A program made the position numbers and the translations under genes. 64,000 bases of DNA from G965247265 sp965247265 (GTDB lineage Bacteria > Pseudomonadota > Gammaproteobacteria > UBA4575), in contig OZ252002.1 of assembly GCA_965247265.1 (NCBI GenBank), forward strand, positions 682,001 through 746,000. The letters run 5' to 3'. Of the stretch, positions 51,059-61,074 are shown piece after piece. How positions within the stretch are numbered: position 1 is the stretch's first letter; each line of letters starts with the position of its first letter. The notes beneath the pieces were generated by a model. The model saw nothing but the letters and a program-made list of their open reading frames with translations, was not told the origin of the DNA and did not search any database.

Positions 51059-53218
51059 TTGTACGGTTGTTCCGTGCACGTAAGTAACTTACTCAAGGCT
51101 AATACAATTAGTCAGGCTGGCTTACAATCCGCGTCTGCAACTCCTTTGTCAGACAACCCAACAAAAAATACACCTATACAAATAGGTGCAGATTCTTTGC
51201 CGCTTCCTTTATTAATTCTGCGAGCCAATGATGGAAAAGTAATGCATGCAAATTCATTAGCATGCGCATTATTAAATAAAGACCTCACTGAATTAGTCGA
51301 GGATAAAGTTTTAGGCATTTATGATGATGATAAACAGCGTAGCGAAGCGTTTAAACTATTACGACAGCAAACGTATGTTGCACCAAAATATTCAACGATA
51401 ACTGATAGTAAAAATAATAAAGTTGTTGTTTCAACAAACTGTTCATTAATACGATTTGAAAACGATCTTGGTATTTCTGTAGCACTTCAAATAGTACCGC
51501 CTGAAGTAATTCAACTTAAGAAATTACATTCAGTATTAAAAAATTACGATATGGCTTTGCAAGCAGCCCAAGTGGGAATTTGGAGTTGGAGTTTAAATAG
51601 AAATCGAATTGCTTGTGACCAAACTATGCACGATTTATTTGGCATTGAGCGTGGCACGTTTACAGGGAAACAAAATGAGTTTTTAGATTATATGCATCCA
51701 GAAGATCGTGAAGAGCAAATAAAAATAATTCAGAAATATTATAAAGAAGGCGGAAAATTTGATGCTAAATTTAGAATTGTTCGTCCAGATGGTGAAGCAA
51801 GAGTAATAATAAATCGTGGTGAAGCCACAAGGAGCAAGCATGGCGTTGTAATAAGAGTGGTAGGAATATGTTGGGATGTAACAGAAAACTTTGCGTTAAG
51901 TGCGAAGATCGAGCACCAAGCAGTTCATGATCCTTTAACAGGGTTGCTTAATAGAAATGAGTTGCAGGGAAGACTACAGAAATTGCTTGATGAAATTGAA
52001 AAAGAGTATTCTGAAAATACACTTTGTTATTTCGATATTGATCTATTTAAGGTAGTTAATGACACTTGTGGCCACCAAGCAGGTGATGCATTACTAAATC
52101 GCATTGCAACACATTTACAGTCCTATATTAAAAAATCAGACGCCTTTGCCCGAATGGGCGATGATGAATTTGCACTTATTATTAGTAAAAGTTCAAGTAA
52201 AGATGCAAGGAAAGTTGCTGAGACGTTGCATGATGCTGTTAAGGCGATGCATTTTGAATGGGATGGGAAAGTCTTTGATATCAATATTAGTATGGCCTTA
52301 GTGCCCATCAGTGTTGATCAATCAATAAGCGATGTATTGGGGTCGGCCGATGTGGCGTTATCTGCAGCAAAAGATTCGGGACGTAATTGTATTCACGAAT
52401 ATAAGCCTCATGATTCGACTTTGATCCGTCGTCACGGCGAAATGCAGTGGGTGGTGGAGTTGGAAGATGCGTTGCGAGAGGATCGATTCCAGTTATATTT
52501 TCAGACGATACAACCTATATCTGCAGATGATGATGGGGTCCATTACGAGGTTTTATTACGTGTCATTAAGGAATCAGGTGAAATAATTGCGCCCGGTGAG
52601 TTGTTGAAAGCAGCTGAGCAATTTGATATGGCTGCACGTGTAGATAAATGGGTAGTCAATGCGATATTTGATTGGCTTAAAAATAATAAGAATCATTGCG
52701 AGCATCTTGGTCTGTGTTCAATAAATCAATCTGGATCATCTATTGGTGATCAAACCTTCTTAGACTATCTATATGAAAAATTAAAGGATAGTGAATTACC
52801 TAAAGAAAAGATTAGTTTTGAAATTACAGAAAATGCTGCTATTAAAAATATCAAAAAGGCAGCCGACTTTATAAAAAGATTAAAAGAGTTTGGTTGTAAA
52901 TTTGCACTGGATGATTTTGGCAGTGGCTTGTCCTCATTTGCTTATCTAAAAGATTTGCCTGTAGACATTCTTAAAATTGATGGCATGTTTGTGAGGGAAA
53001 TTAATACTGAGCAGGTAAATTACGCAATGGTGAAAGCAATCCATGATATAGGCAAAGTAATGGATATGAAAACAATTGCTGAGTATGTAGAAAATGAAAA
53101 AATCTATGAGAAGTTAAAAGAAATTGGCGTTGATTACGGACAAGGTTATTATTTTGGAGAATTCACCAGGCTAGATGAAATTATTATCGTAGATTCAAAA
53201 ATTGCAGAATCTGGATAA
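51059..53218 (+). CDS. PAS-PAS-GGDEF-EAL cyclic-di-GMP protein
   Basis: This encodes up to 719 residues; the start is uncertain (TTG at 51059 or GTG at 51074, neither with a good ribosome site). Two PAS regions (about 45-150 and 165-285) are followed by GGDEF (about 295-450) and EAL (about 470-710). The GGDEF motif is RMGDDEF (367-371), with Asp in place of the second Gly, so cyclase activity is uncertain. The EAL domain keeps the catalytic set: E497 in EVLLR, N in SINQSG, FEITE, DDFGSG, LKIDGMF and YGQGYY. It is probably a phosphodiesterase with a regulatory GGDEF domain. Confidence 0.88.
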   Translation: MYGCSVHVSNLLKANTISQAGLQSASATPLSDNPTKNTPIQIGADSLPLPLLILRANDGKVMHANSLACALLNKDLTELVEDKVLGIYDDDKQRSEAFKLLRQQTYVAPKYSTITDSKNNKVVVSTNCSLIRFENDLGISVALQIVPPEVIQLKKLHSVLKNYDMALQAAQVGIWSWSLNRNRIACDQTMHDLFGIERGTFTGKQNEFLDYMHPEDREEQIKIIQKYYKEGGKFDAKFRIVRPDGEARVIINRGEATRSKHGVVIRVVGICWDVTENFALSAKIEHQAVHDPLTGLLNRNELQGRLQKLLDEIEKEYSENTLCYFDIDLFKVVNDTCGHQAGDALLNRIATHLQSYIKKSDAFARMGDDEFALIISKSSSKDARKVAETLHDAVKAMHFEWDGKVFDINISMALVPISVDQSISDVLGSADVALSAAKDSGRNCIHEYKPHDSTLIRRHGEMQWVVELEDALREDRFQLYFQTIQPISADDDGVHYEVLLRVIKESGEIIAPGELLKAAEQFDMAARVDKWVVNAIFDWLKNNKNHCEHLGLCSINQSGSSIGDQTFLDYLYEKLKDSELPKEKISFEITENAAIKNIKKAADFIKRLKEFGCKFALDDFGSGLSSFAYLKDLPVDILKIDGMFVREINTEQVNYAMVKAIHDIGKVMDMKTIAEYVENEKIYEKLKEIGVDYGQGYYFGEFTRLDEIIIVDSKIAESG

Positions 53219-53338
53219 AAAAATCGTTAATTAATTTCAAAAAACTATATAAATTTTAATCAATTTGTCTCTTTCATCTTAACCATTCAAGCGGATTTTG
53301 TTAAGGTGGCCAAAAAATTTTATCCTTGAAGGTGTCTA

Positions 53339-53905
53339 TTGAAATTTTGTAGCAGCTGTGGCTCTGCACAGATAGGTTTAATTATTCCTGAAGGAGATAA
53401 CCGTCCACGGTTTGTTTGCTCTGCCTGCCAAGAAATATTTTATAACAATCCTAAAATTGTAGCGGGCTGCATCGCAGAGTGGCAAGATAAAATCCTTATG
53501 TGCAAGCGTGCCATTGAGCCACGTTATGGGAAATGGACATTACCAGCAGGCTTTATGGAAAATGATGAGGCCGTACACGAAGCTGCTGCCCGTGAGACAC
53601 TTGAAGAGGCCACTGCTGAGGTGGTAAATTTAAACGTATATAGTATGTATAACTTACCTCACATTAACCAAATTTATGTAATGTTTAGAGGGGATTTGGT
53701 TGCGGGCCGGGCAAGCCCGGGTGATGAAAGTTTAGATATTTCTTTAATGGAAGAAAATGATATTCCGTGGGACGATCTTGCCTTTCCAGTCATTAAAGAA
53801 AGTCTCGAATTGTATTTTGCAGATAAACGCAAAAACTGCTTTACATTGCATTATGGTGACATGCGTCGATTGGCAAGTAATACATATGAAATAAAACGCT
53901 ACTAA
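53339..53905 (+). CDS. Nudix hydrolase with N-terminal zinc ribbon
   Basis: This encodes 188 residues from a TTG start with GAAGGTG upstream. A zinc ribbon uses Cys4, Cys7, Cys27 and Cys30. The Nudix box at 71-93 (GFMENDEAVHEAAARETLEEA) has the catalytic Glu residues. It resembles NADH pyrophosphatase-type members but is shorter than NudC. The substrate is a nucleoside diphosphate derivative; which one is unknown. Confidence 0.9.
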   Translation: MKFCSSCGSAQIGLIIPEGDNRPRFVCSACQEIFYNNPKIVAGCIAEWQDKILMCKRAIEPRYGKWTLPAGFMENDEAVHEAAARETLEEATAEVVNLNVYSMYNLPHINQIYVMFRGDLVAGRASPGDESLDISLMEENDIPWDDLAFPVIKESLELYFADKRKNCFTLHYGDMRRLASNTYEIKRY

Positions 53906-53932
53906 TTCATCAACGTTTATTAATACATTTCT

Positions 53933-54329
53933 ATGAATGACGAAATACCACTGCTCTCAATTATTGAGCTTGGTGGGTACCCAGATTTTAATTCATTATA
54001 TAAACGTTATGGTTTTAAACTAGTTGTGGCATACAGCATGCGTAAAGCATTAGGCGTTTTAAAAAAAATAAAGCCAGCCGTTGTTGTTGCAGAGTTTAAT
54101 TACCAATCAGATTTTAGAGACCGTACGAGTAGTCTGGAGTCGCTTATCGCTGTTGCGCAAAGGCACCCAACAATGAATTTAATTATTTTTTTTTGAAAAA
54201 GAATATCGACATCAGTTTGAACGACTTCAGGCCAGGTATACTTTTTTTGAAACGTATGCATACCCAATAAATCAATCAATGATGGAAGAAGCTTTAAACC
54301 GTCTTTTTTCTATTATCGAAAGTAATTAA
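53933..54329 (+). pseudogene. Hypothetical gene frameshifted at a run of nine T
   Basis: The frame from ATG 53933 ends early at TGA (54194-54196), right after nine T (54186-54194). A +1 shift there continues as FEKEYRHQFERLQARYTFFE to TAA at 54329, giving about 131 residues, whose first half resembles a response-regulator-like alpha/beta fold (KPAVVVAEFNY). The end overlaps the bolA stop by four bases. I think this is one gene with a homopolymer break; slippage could restore it. Confidence 0.65.
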
Positions 54330-54643
54330 TCTGCTTTAGATCCACCAAGACAAGGCGGTGATTTTCTAATCTCACCATTTTTTTCTTGCCACTCATTAGG
54401 TGTAAGGGTATGCAATGAAAGAGCATGAACGGGTCCAGCTAATTCATTTTTGAGCAGTTGGTTAAGGATGCGATGTCGTGCAACAAGCATTTTTTCATTA
54501 AATTCAGAGCTGACAACCGTAACTTTAAAGTGCGATTCTGATCCCGGTGGTACATTATGCATGTTGCTTTCATTGGTAACTTCCAAATACACGGGTTGCA
54601 GAGCGTTTTGAATCTTTTGTTCAATATCTGTTTGTACAGTCAT
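54326..54643 (-). CDS. bolA: BolA family protein
   Basis: This encodes 105 residues. The BolA fold is seen in SHFKVTVVSSEFNEKMLVARHRILNQLL and LAGPVHALSLHTLTPNEW. BolA proteins act with monothiol glutaredoxins in Fe-S handling and with DNA in stress response. The extra tail ends KSPPCLGGSKAD. It is convergent with the frameshifted gene above. Confidence 0.94.
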   Translation of the reverse strand: MTVQTDIEQKIQNALQPVYLEVTNESNMHNVPPGSESHFKVTVVSSEFNEKMLVARHRILNQLLKNELAGPVHALSLHTLTPNEWQEKNGEIRKSPPCLGGSKAD

Positions 54644-54698
54644 GATTAAGTTATATCAGCCTTGATTTGATGGAAATATATCTATTACGGGAAGTTTC

Positions 54699-55499
54699 TT
54701 ATGGGATTGAAAAAAACTCCCTAGCAGTTTGAGTGGTTTCTTTTGCAATTTGTTCCGCAGATGAGCTGCGAATTTTAGCGACTGTATTTAATATATGGGC
54801 TAAATATGCTGGTTCATTGCGACGACCTTTGGGTTTGGAGAAGTGTGAATCCTGAGGTAGGTCTCTTGGTAATAAATAGGGTGAATCAGTTTCAATCATA
54901 AGGCGATCCGATGGAATTAGAGGAATACTTTCATGTAAATGTTGGCCACGGCGTTCATCACAAATCCAACCCGTAATTCCTATATGGCAATTTAGATCAA
55001 TATAGCACCTAAGTGCTTCTTCGCTATCTGTAAAACAGTGCACTACAACGTTAACTAATTTTTCTCGATACCTTTTTAATACGTTGGCGAAATCATTGTG
55101 TGCATCACGTTGGTGCAAAAACACTGGCATTCCAAGTTTAGCTGCTAATTCTAATTGAGCCTCAAGGGCATGAATCTGTGCAGAATGGTTCGAATAATTT
55201 CGGTTGTAATCCAAACCTGCTTCACCAATTGCAACTACTTGTTTGTGGTTAGCTAAATTGTGCAATTGTTGCAAGGTTTCATCTGTCCAATCTTTTGCAA
55301 GATGAGGGTGTACACCTGCCGTTGAGAACATGCCTTCATATTGTTGCGATAATTGGAAGGCATATTCACTATCTTGCGCATCTGAACCTGTAATAATAAA
55401 TTGCTTAACACCTGCTTTGTTTGCGCGACGAATTACACCAGATTCATCATCGCGAAATGCGCTGCTTGTAAAGTTAAAACAAATATCAACTAATTCCAT
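54699..55499 (-). CDS. tatD: TatD-family metal-dependent hydrolase/DNase
   Basis: This encodes 266 residues. Motifs include SAGVHPHLAKDW, IGEAGLDYNRN, HQRDAHNDF, VHCFTDSEEA and METDSPYLLP, all TatD metal ligands except the first His pair, which is altered (VDICFNF in place of D.H.H). TatD enzymes are Mg-dependent DNases acting in repair or quality control. It precedes bolA by 55 bases on the same strand, possibly co-transcribed. Confidence 0.9.
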   Translation of the reverse strand: MELVDICFNFTSSAFRDDESGVIRRANKAGVKQFIITGSDAQDSEYAFQLSQQYEGMFSTAGVHPHLAKDWTDETLQQLHNLANHKQVVAIGEAGLDYNRNYSNHSAQIHALEAQLELAAKLGMPVFLHQRDAHNDFANVLKRYREKLVNVVVHCFTDSEEALRCYIDLNCHIGITGWICDERRGQHLHESIPLIPSDRLMIETDSPYLLPRDLPQDSHFSKPKGRRNEPAYLAHILNTVAKIRSSSAEQIAKETTQTAREFFSIP

Positions 55500-55514
55500 T
55501 TAAGATTAGGCTCA

Positions 55515-56318
55515 TTAGGTTAATCCGGAACAGGCTAAGCAAAAAATTTCTTCATTGTTTTTTAAGCTGGTTTGGCTGGTTTGGCAGTTTTGGCATAGCC
55601 GTGTATACCTTGGTTTAAGATTGGAATCGACGCAAATTCTATCATCAAATACGAAACAGTCTCCGTGCCAATGCTGATTTTTAAATTTCGAAAGGTAATC
55701 AAGTATTCCACCTTTTAGTTGGTATACATTTTTAAAACCGTTTTTTTGCATGAATGGTACACCTTTTTCACAACGGATACCGCCAGTGCAAAATGTAACG
55801 ACCGGTTTCTTTTTTGAAATTTTGTCAAGATGAGTCTTAGCATCTTCTAATTCTCGAAAGTGATTTAGGTTTAAGTGTTTTGCATGTTCGAAAGTTCCCA
55901 GTTCATATTCAAACCCATTGCGTAAATCTAACAACGTAACTTCAGTGCCATTGTCAAGCCAATGCTTTAATTCTTCGCTCGTAATATATGGAATTTTTCT
56001 GTCCTGTTTAAGACTCGATTTTGTAGGGACGAGTTCTTCTCGTGTTTTAACTAATAAACGTTTAAATGGTATAGATTCAGAATATGATTTATTAATATGA
56101 AGGTAGTCAAATTTGCAAACAGTTTTAAATTGGTCTAAAACAAATTCGATATCTTCATCAGTTCCTGCCAGACTTAAATTAATTCCTTCGGGGCTGATAA
56201 AAACTGTTCCCTTAAGATGTGTCTGAGCGCATATGGCTTGTGCTTGTTCGTGCACACAGATGATGTCATCTATTACAATGAACTGATATCCAGCAATGTT
56301 AGTGAATTGGTTTTCCAT
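55515..56318 (-). CDS. trhO: tRNA uridine(34) 5-hydroxylase, rhodanese-like (TrhO/YceA)
   Basis: This encodes 267 residues. The rhodanese loop with Cys177 (FCTGGIRCEKG) is the TrhO type, and the N-terminal acylphosphatase-like domain (GTVFISPEGINLSLAG) is present. The enzyme hydroxylates U34 of certain tRNAs using O2 and prephenate independently. It lies 15 bases upstream of tatD on the same strand. Four C-terminal cysteines (about 244-263, CQNC and CLAC) may bind zinc. Confidence 0.92.
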   Translation of the reverse strand: MENQFTNIAGYQFIVIDDIICVHEQAQAICAQTHLKGTVFISPEGINLSLAGTDEDIEFVLDQFKTVCKFDYLHINKSYSESIPFKRLLVKTREELVPTKSSLKQDRKIPYITSEELKHWLDNGTEVTLLDLRNGFEYELGTFEHAKHLNLNHFRELEDAKTHLDKISKKKPVVTFCTGGIRCEKGVPFMQKNGFKNVYQLKGGILDYLSKFKNQHWHGDCFVFDDRICVDSNLKPRYTRLCQNCQTSQTSLKNNEEIFCLACSGLT

Positions 56319-56388
56319 TTATTTTAAAGTTAGCTAATTGATTAACAGGGCTTAACAAATCTTATTCTAATAGGTTAATGTAGAGATT

Positions 56389-59046
56389 ATGAAAGAAGGC
56401 CAGCCCCAAGCGATATATCTAAGAGACTATACACCCCCAGCGTTTTTAATCTCTCACACATACTTAAATTTCGTATTAGGAGAAGAGCTTACGACAGTTA
56501 CTTCTTCTCTAAATGTCTATCGCAATCCCTTGTCAAATGATGAAACGACGACTTTAGTGCTCAATGGCGAGGAGCTTGTGCTTAAATATATTGAGCTTGA
56601 TGGCGTGCGTTTATTTGGTCAACAGATTCTGCAATCTGAAGAGGCACTACATATCACAAATGTCCCCGATTCATTTGAATTAAATATTCAGGTCGAAATT
56701 ACCCCACAAAAAAACACTTCATTAGAAGGTTTATATAAGTCTAGTGGAAATTTTTGCACACAGTGCGAGGCCCAAGGTTTCCGGAAGATTACTTATTATT
56801 TAGATCGACCGGATGTAATGTCGCATTACACTGTCCGATTACAAGCAGATAAATCTGCTTATCCAGTTTTGTTATCCAATGGTAATTCTGTGGAACATGG
56901 TGATTGTGGAGATAACCAGCATTTTGCTATGTGGAATGATCCTTTCCCAAAGCCAAGTTACTTATTTGCATTAGTTGCAGGGAATTTAGTGCATCTAAAA
57001 GGAACTCATCAAACTAAATCCGGTAAAGAGATTGAATTACGAATTTATTCGGAAAGACATAATGCAGATAAATGTGAACATGCTTTGCGTTCCTTGCAAA
57101 AAGCAATGCAATGGGATGAAAATCGCTTTGGATTGGAGTGTGATCTCGATATTTACATGGTTGTCGCGGTAGATGATTTCAATATGGGAGCAATGGAAAA
57201 TAAAGGCTTAAATATATTTAACTCTAGCTGTGTACTGGCCCGATCTGATACTGCAACTGATGCAGATTTTATGCATATTGAAGCCGTGGTGGCACATGAG
57301 TATTTTCATAACTGGACCGGCAACCGTGTTACATGTCGCGATTGGTTTCAACTCAGCTTAAAAGAGGGGTTGACTGTTTTTCGAGATCAGGAATTTACTT
57401 CAGATGTCACTTCACGAGCGGTGAAGCGGATCGATGATGTGAGATTTTTACGTAGCTATCAATTTGCAGAAGACGCGAGCCCAATGGCGCATCCGGTGAG
57501 GCCGGAATCTTTTATCGAGATCAATAATTTCTACACATTAACGGTATATGAAAAAGGTGCTGAGATTGTACGCATGTACCAGACCATGTTTGGAGTAGAT
57601 GGATTTCGAAAAGGAATGGATATTTATTTTAAACGTCATGATGGGCAGGCGGTAACAACAGACGAATTTGCAGCAGCGATGTCAGATGCAAATGACACGG
57701 ATTTATCTCAATTTAAACGTTGGTATGAACAAGCGGGCACACCAGAAGTTGATGTAGAAGGTGAATGGGATGCGCAAACCAATACCTATCAACTCAAATT
57801 TACACAACATTATCCAATAAATCAGAATAAAGAAGCGAAACCTCCTGTTTTAATACCCATAAAAACATCGTTACTAAGTTCTAGTGGGAAATTATTACCC
57901 TTGGATATAAAGAAGGATGCAGTTACAAATAATGAAAAAACGGTAATCCTACATCTTGAGAAAGACAAACAATCATTTCAGTTTGACAATATAAATGAAA
58001 AGCCTATTCCTGATTTGCTACAAGAGTTTTCTGCACCTGTAAAACTTAATTTCAACTATAGTGACGAGCAACTCGCATTTTTGCTAAAGCACTCTAATGA
58101 TGAATTTAACCGGTGGGATGCGGGTAATCGGTTAGCACTGAAAGTGTTACTTGAAGGTGTTTCTACGAACTTTCTCGATAAGAACTCAGATTCAGTTTTA
58201 ACCTTGTGTCAAGCACTCAAATACGCTTTGCAAGCCAATCAAGTCAATCGAAGTTTACTCGCAGAGCTTTTAATATTGCCGAATGAGAAAGATGTGCAAG
58301 AGCATTTAAAGTTACTTGACATGCATGCTGTCATAAATGTTTGCGAAGACCTTAAAAAAATTGTCGCGCAGTATTTAGAAGAGGAGTTATTTAATACTTA
58401 TAAATCTTGCTATCTGCAAACAGACTACCACTATAACGCGCAAGATATGGCGCGCCGAAAACTTCAAAATGTATGTCTACAGCTCTTGGCTACATTGCAA
58501 AAAGAGAAATGCAATAAATTAGCAGTCGCGCAATTTACTCAAGCAACTAACATGACGGAACAGGTGGGTGCTATACATGCACTCTTGCATCAAGAATGTG
58601 ATGAACGAGAACAAGTATTAAGTATATTTGAAAAACAATGGCGTAATGATAATTTAGTTATGGATAAATGGTTATCATTACATGCCGTTTCCAAAATACC
58701 AGCCGCCTTAAATAATGTTAAGCATCTTTTGGGGCACCGCGTATTTTCCATAAAGAATCCCAATAAAGTACGCGCCTTAATTGGTGCTTTTGCAGGGCAA
58801 AATTCTTATGCATTCCATCATCCAAGTGGAGAGGGTTATGCGTTTGTTGCACAACAAGTTGTCAATCTTGATGCTATTAACCCGCAAGTGGCATCTCGCT
58901 TAACCCGGTCCTTAATGCCTTGGAAAAAATTTGCCGAGCCATATAGGCAAAAAATGTATGCGCAACTTGAGTTTATTGCCAAACAAAAAAATTTATCAAA
59001 AGACGTCTTTGAAATTGTATCTAAAAGCTTATCGACTCCAGATTAA
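56389..59046 (+). CDS. pepN: Aminopeptidase N
   Basis: This encodes 885 residues of the M1 family. The exopeptidase motif GAMEN is at 267-271 and the zinc site HEYFH at 303-307 with Glu326 (HExxHx18E). Length and domain order match bacterial PepN. It removes N-terminal residues from peptides in the cytoplasm. It is divergent from trhO and followed 20 bases later by the AbgT-type transporter. Confidence 0.96.
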   Translation: MKEGQPQAIYLRDYTPPAFLISHTYLNFVLGEELTTVTSSLNVYRNPLSNDETTTLVLNGEELVLKYIELDGVRLFGQQILQSEEALHITNVPDSFELNIQVEITPQKNTSLEGLYKSSGNFCTQCEAQGFRKITYYLDRPDVMSHYTVRLQADKSAYPVLLSNGNSVEHGDCGDNQHFAMWNDPFPKPSYLFALVAGNLVHLKGTHQTKSGKEIELRIYSERHNADKCEHALRSLQKAMQWDENRFGLECDLDIYMVVAVDDFNMGAMENKGLNIFNSSCVLARSDTATDADFMHIEAVVAHEYFHNWTGNRVTCRDWFQLSLKEGLTVFRDQEFTSDVTSRAVKRIDDVRFLRSYQFAEDASPMAHPVRPESFIEINNFYTLTVYEKGAEIVRMYQTMFGVDGFRKGMDIYFKRHDGQAVTTDEFAAAMSDANDTDLSQFKRWYEQAGTPEVDVEGEWDAQTNTYQLKFTQHYPINQNKEAKPPVLIPIKTSLLSSSGKLLPLDIKKDAVTNNEKTVILHLEKDKQSFQFDNINEKPIPDLLQEFSAPVKLNFNYSDEQLAFLLKHSNDEFNRWDAGNRLALKVLLEGVSTNFLDKNSDSVLTLCQALKYALQANQVNRSLLAELLILPNEKDVQEHLKLLDMHAVINVCEDLKKIVAQYLEEELFNTYKSCYLQTDYHYNAQDMARRKLQNVCLQLLATLQKEKCNKLAVAQFTQATNMTEQVGAIHALLHQECDEREQVLSIFEKQWRNDNLVMDKWLSLHAVSKIPAALNNVKHLLGHRVFSIKNPNKVRALIGAFAGQNSYAFHHPSGEGYAFVAQQVVNLDAINPQVASRLTRSLMPWKKFAEPYRQKMYAQLEFIAKQKNLSKDVFEIVSKSLSTPD

Positions 59047-59066
59047 AATTAATATCTATTTGATTC

Positions 59067-60620
59067 TTGAGCATATCTAATCACAATAAACACTCGCATC
59101 GAACCCTCGATACTCTCGAGCACATTGGCAATCGTTTGCCCGATCCTGCTGCATTATTTTTTATAGGCTTGGTCATAGTAGTTGTGCTTTCACATATTGC
59201 CCATGTACTACAGTGGTCTGTTATCAATACGGCTGATGTAGCACAGATAATTACATCTAAAAGTCTGCTTAGCTCTGATGGTGTTTGGTGGCTGTTCAGT
59301 CATCTTGTAGACAACTTTATTCAATTTCCGCCGTTAGGAATAGTGCTTGTAGCAATGTTAGGTATTGGCCTTGCTGATCGCAGTGGGTTTTTACCGGTTA
59401 TATTGCAAATGGCGAGCATGCGTGTGAGAGGGATTTGGCTTATCCCTGCAATGATCTTTCTTGGCATCATTTCTTCCATAGCACTGGATGCAGGTTATGT
59501 AGTACTACCACCCATTGCTGCTGTGTTGTTTATATTATCTAAACGATCCCCCGTTGTAGGTATCGCTACAGTGTTTGCAGGAGTGTCAGCAGGGTTTGGC
59601 GCGAATTTATTTATTACAAGTTTGGATCCTCTACTTGCAGGATTTTCGCAAGCAAGCGCTATGCTACTAAATAAAAATTATCAAATTGCAGTGACATGCA
59701 ATTGGTGGTTTATGATTGCTTCAACATTTTTATTAACTGCAGTGGGGTGGTTTGTAACTTCCCGCTACGTGGAACCAAGGTATCGCACAGCATTTGATTC
59801 TAATGTTCAACAAGATGCTGCAGATGTAATGAAGCACTATGATGTATCTATCCAAGAAATCACTGAAAAAGAAAAAAGTGCTGTCCGATCTGCATTATTA
59901 TGGGCAAGTATTTTACTTGGCAGTGTATTGTTGTTTGTTCTAATGCCTAATGCACCGCTTTATGGTATCGGCGATCATTTTCCTAGATGGGTTGAAGCAA
60001 CCGTACCTCTTTTGTTCATACTTTTTTTAATTCCTGGTGTGATTTATGGAGTAAAAGCAGGAACCATTCAATCCCATCGCGATGTTGCACGAATGATGGG
60101 CGATACCTTTGCATCACTTGGTCCGTATATTGTTTTAGCATTCTTTGCTGCACAATTTATAGAGGCTTTTAAGTACTCAAATTTAGGAGAAATGTTAGCC
60201 ATTGGCGGAGGTCAATGGTTGGCAACATTAAATCTTAGTGTCTATTTCTTAATTGCAGTATTTATTTTAATCGTTATGACTGGCAATCTATTTATTGGCT
60301 CAATGTCTGCAAAATATGCGTTTTTTGCACCTGTATTTGTTCCTATTTTTATGCAATTGGGGATAAGTCCAGAGCTCACGCAAGTTGCGTATCGAATTGG
60401 TGATTCGGTAACTAATGTCATAACTCCGCTTAATCCGTATTTGATTATCGTGTTAGCATTACTAAAAACATACTTACCAAAGTCAGGGTTAGGCACTTTA
60501 GTTAGTATCATGTTGCCTTACACCATTGCATTTTCCATTACTTGGACATTGCTTTTGTTTGTTTGGATGATGCTAGGAATACCATTAGGACCAAATGGGC
60601 CGCTGAATATAACGCAATGA
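59067..60620 (+). CDS. AbgT-family transporter
   Basis: This encodes 517 residues from a TTG start, with about 12 membrane helices. The family signature is seen in FPPLGIVLVAMLGIGLADRSGF and GNLFIGSMSAKYAFFAPVF. AbgT proteins move p-aminobenzoyl-glutamate or sulfonamides by H+ exchange. It lies between pepN and the double-CDGSH gene, whose ATG overlaps its stop (ATGA). The substrate here is not known. Confidence 0.92.
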   Translation: MSISNHNKHSHRTLDTLEHIGNRLPDPAALFFIGLVIVVVLSHIAHVLQWSVINTADVAQIITSKSLLSSDGVWWLFSHLVDNFIQFPPLGIVLVAMLGIGLADRSGFLPVILQMASMRVRGIWLIPAMIFLGIISSIALDAGYVVLPPIAAVLFILSKRSPVVGIATVFAGVSAGFGANLFITSLDPLLAGFSQASAMLLNKNYQIAVTCNWWFMIASTFLLTAVGWFVTSRYVEPRYRTAFDSNVQQDAADVMKHYDVSIQEITEKEKSAVRSALLWASILLGSVLLFVLMPNAPLYGIGDHFPRWVEATVPLLFILFLIPGVIYGVKAGTIQSHRDVARMMGDTFASLGPYIVLAFFAAQFIEAFKYSNLGEMLAIGGGQWLATLNLSVYFLIAVFILIVMTGNLFIGSMSAKYAFFAPVFVPIFMQLGISPELTQVAYRIGDSVTNVITPLNPYLIIVLALLKTYLPKSGLGTLVSIMLPYTIAFSITWTLLLFVWMMLGIPLGPNGPLNITQ

Positions 60621-61069
60621 AAAAAAAATTAGACAACGTTTCAAACACACAGATTAAAAACATTATTAACCCATTACATAATGGACCATTACATATTAGT
60701 GGTTCACTAGTTCTAAAAGACGTTAATGGAGAACTGCTTGAGGAATGTGAGGAACTTTATTTGTGCCGGTGTGGTAATTCTAATAATAAACCGTATTGTG
60801 ATGGCCAACATAAAAAAGTGGAATTTTTAGATGATGGTGAACTCAAGAAACCACCTGCCTCAGAAGCTGATTTAATAAATGAAGGAACAGTAGAAATTAA
60901 AGTTCAAGCCAAGGGCCCATTAATTTTTAGAGGCGCGGTCTCTATTCAGAATTCGAGCAAACAAAATAGTGTGCTTCGTAAAATTGGCGGATTGTGTCGC
61001 TGCGGGTTTAGTGAAAACAGTCCATTTTGTGACGGGACGCATTCAAAAAAAGAATTTAACGTAGATTAA
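60617..61069 (+). CDS. Double-CDGSH iron-sulfur protein (MiniNEET-like)
   Basis: This encodes 150 residues from ATG 60617, which overlaps the AbgT stop by four bases, so translation is coupled. Two CDGSH motifs: CRCGNSNNKPYCDGQH (50-65) and CRCGFSENSPFCDGTH (127-142). Each has the 3 Cys/1 His ligands of a [2Fe-2S] cluster, which is unusual in one chain and marks the MiniNEET type. It is cytoplasmic. It ends 5 bases from fabA on the other strand. The role is redox or Fe-S transfer. Confidence 0.92.
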   Translation: MKKKLDNVSNTQIKNIINPLHNGPLHISGSLVLKDVNGELLEECEELYLCRCGNSNNKPYCDGQHKKVEFLDDGELKKPPASEADLINEGTVEIKVQAKGPLIFRGAVSIQNSSKQNSVLRKIGGLCRCGFSENSPFCDGTHSKKEFNVD

Positions 61070-61074
61070 TTAAG

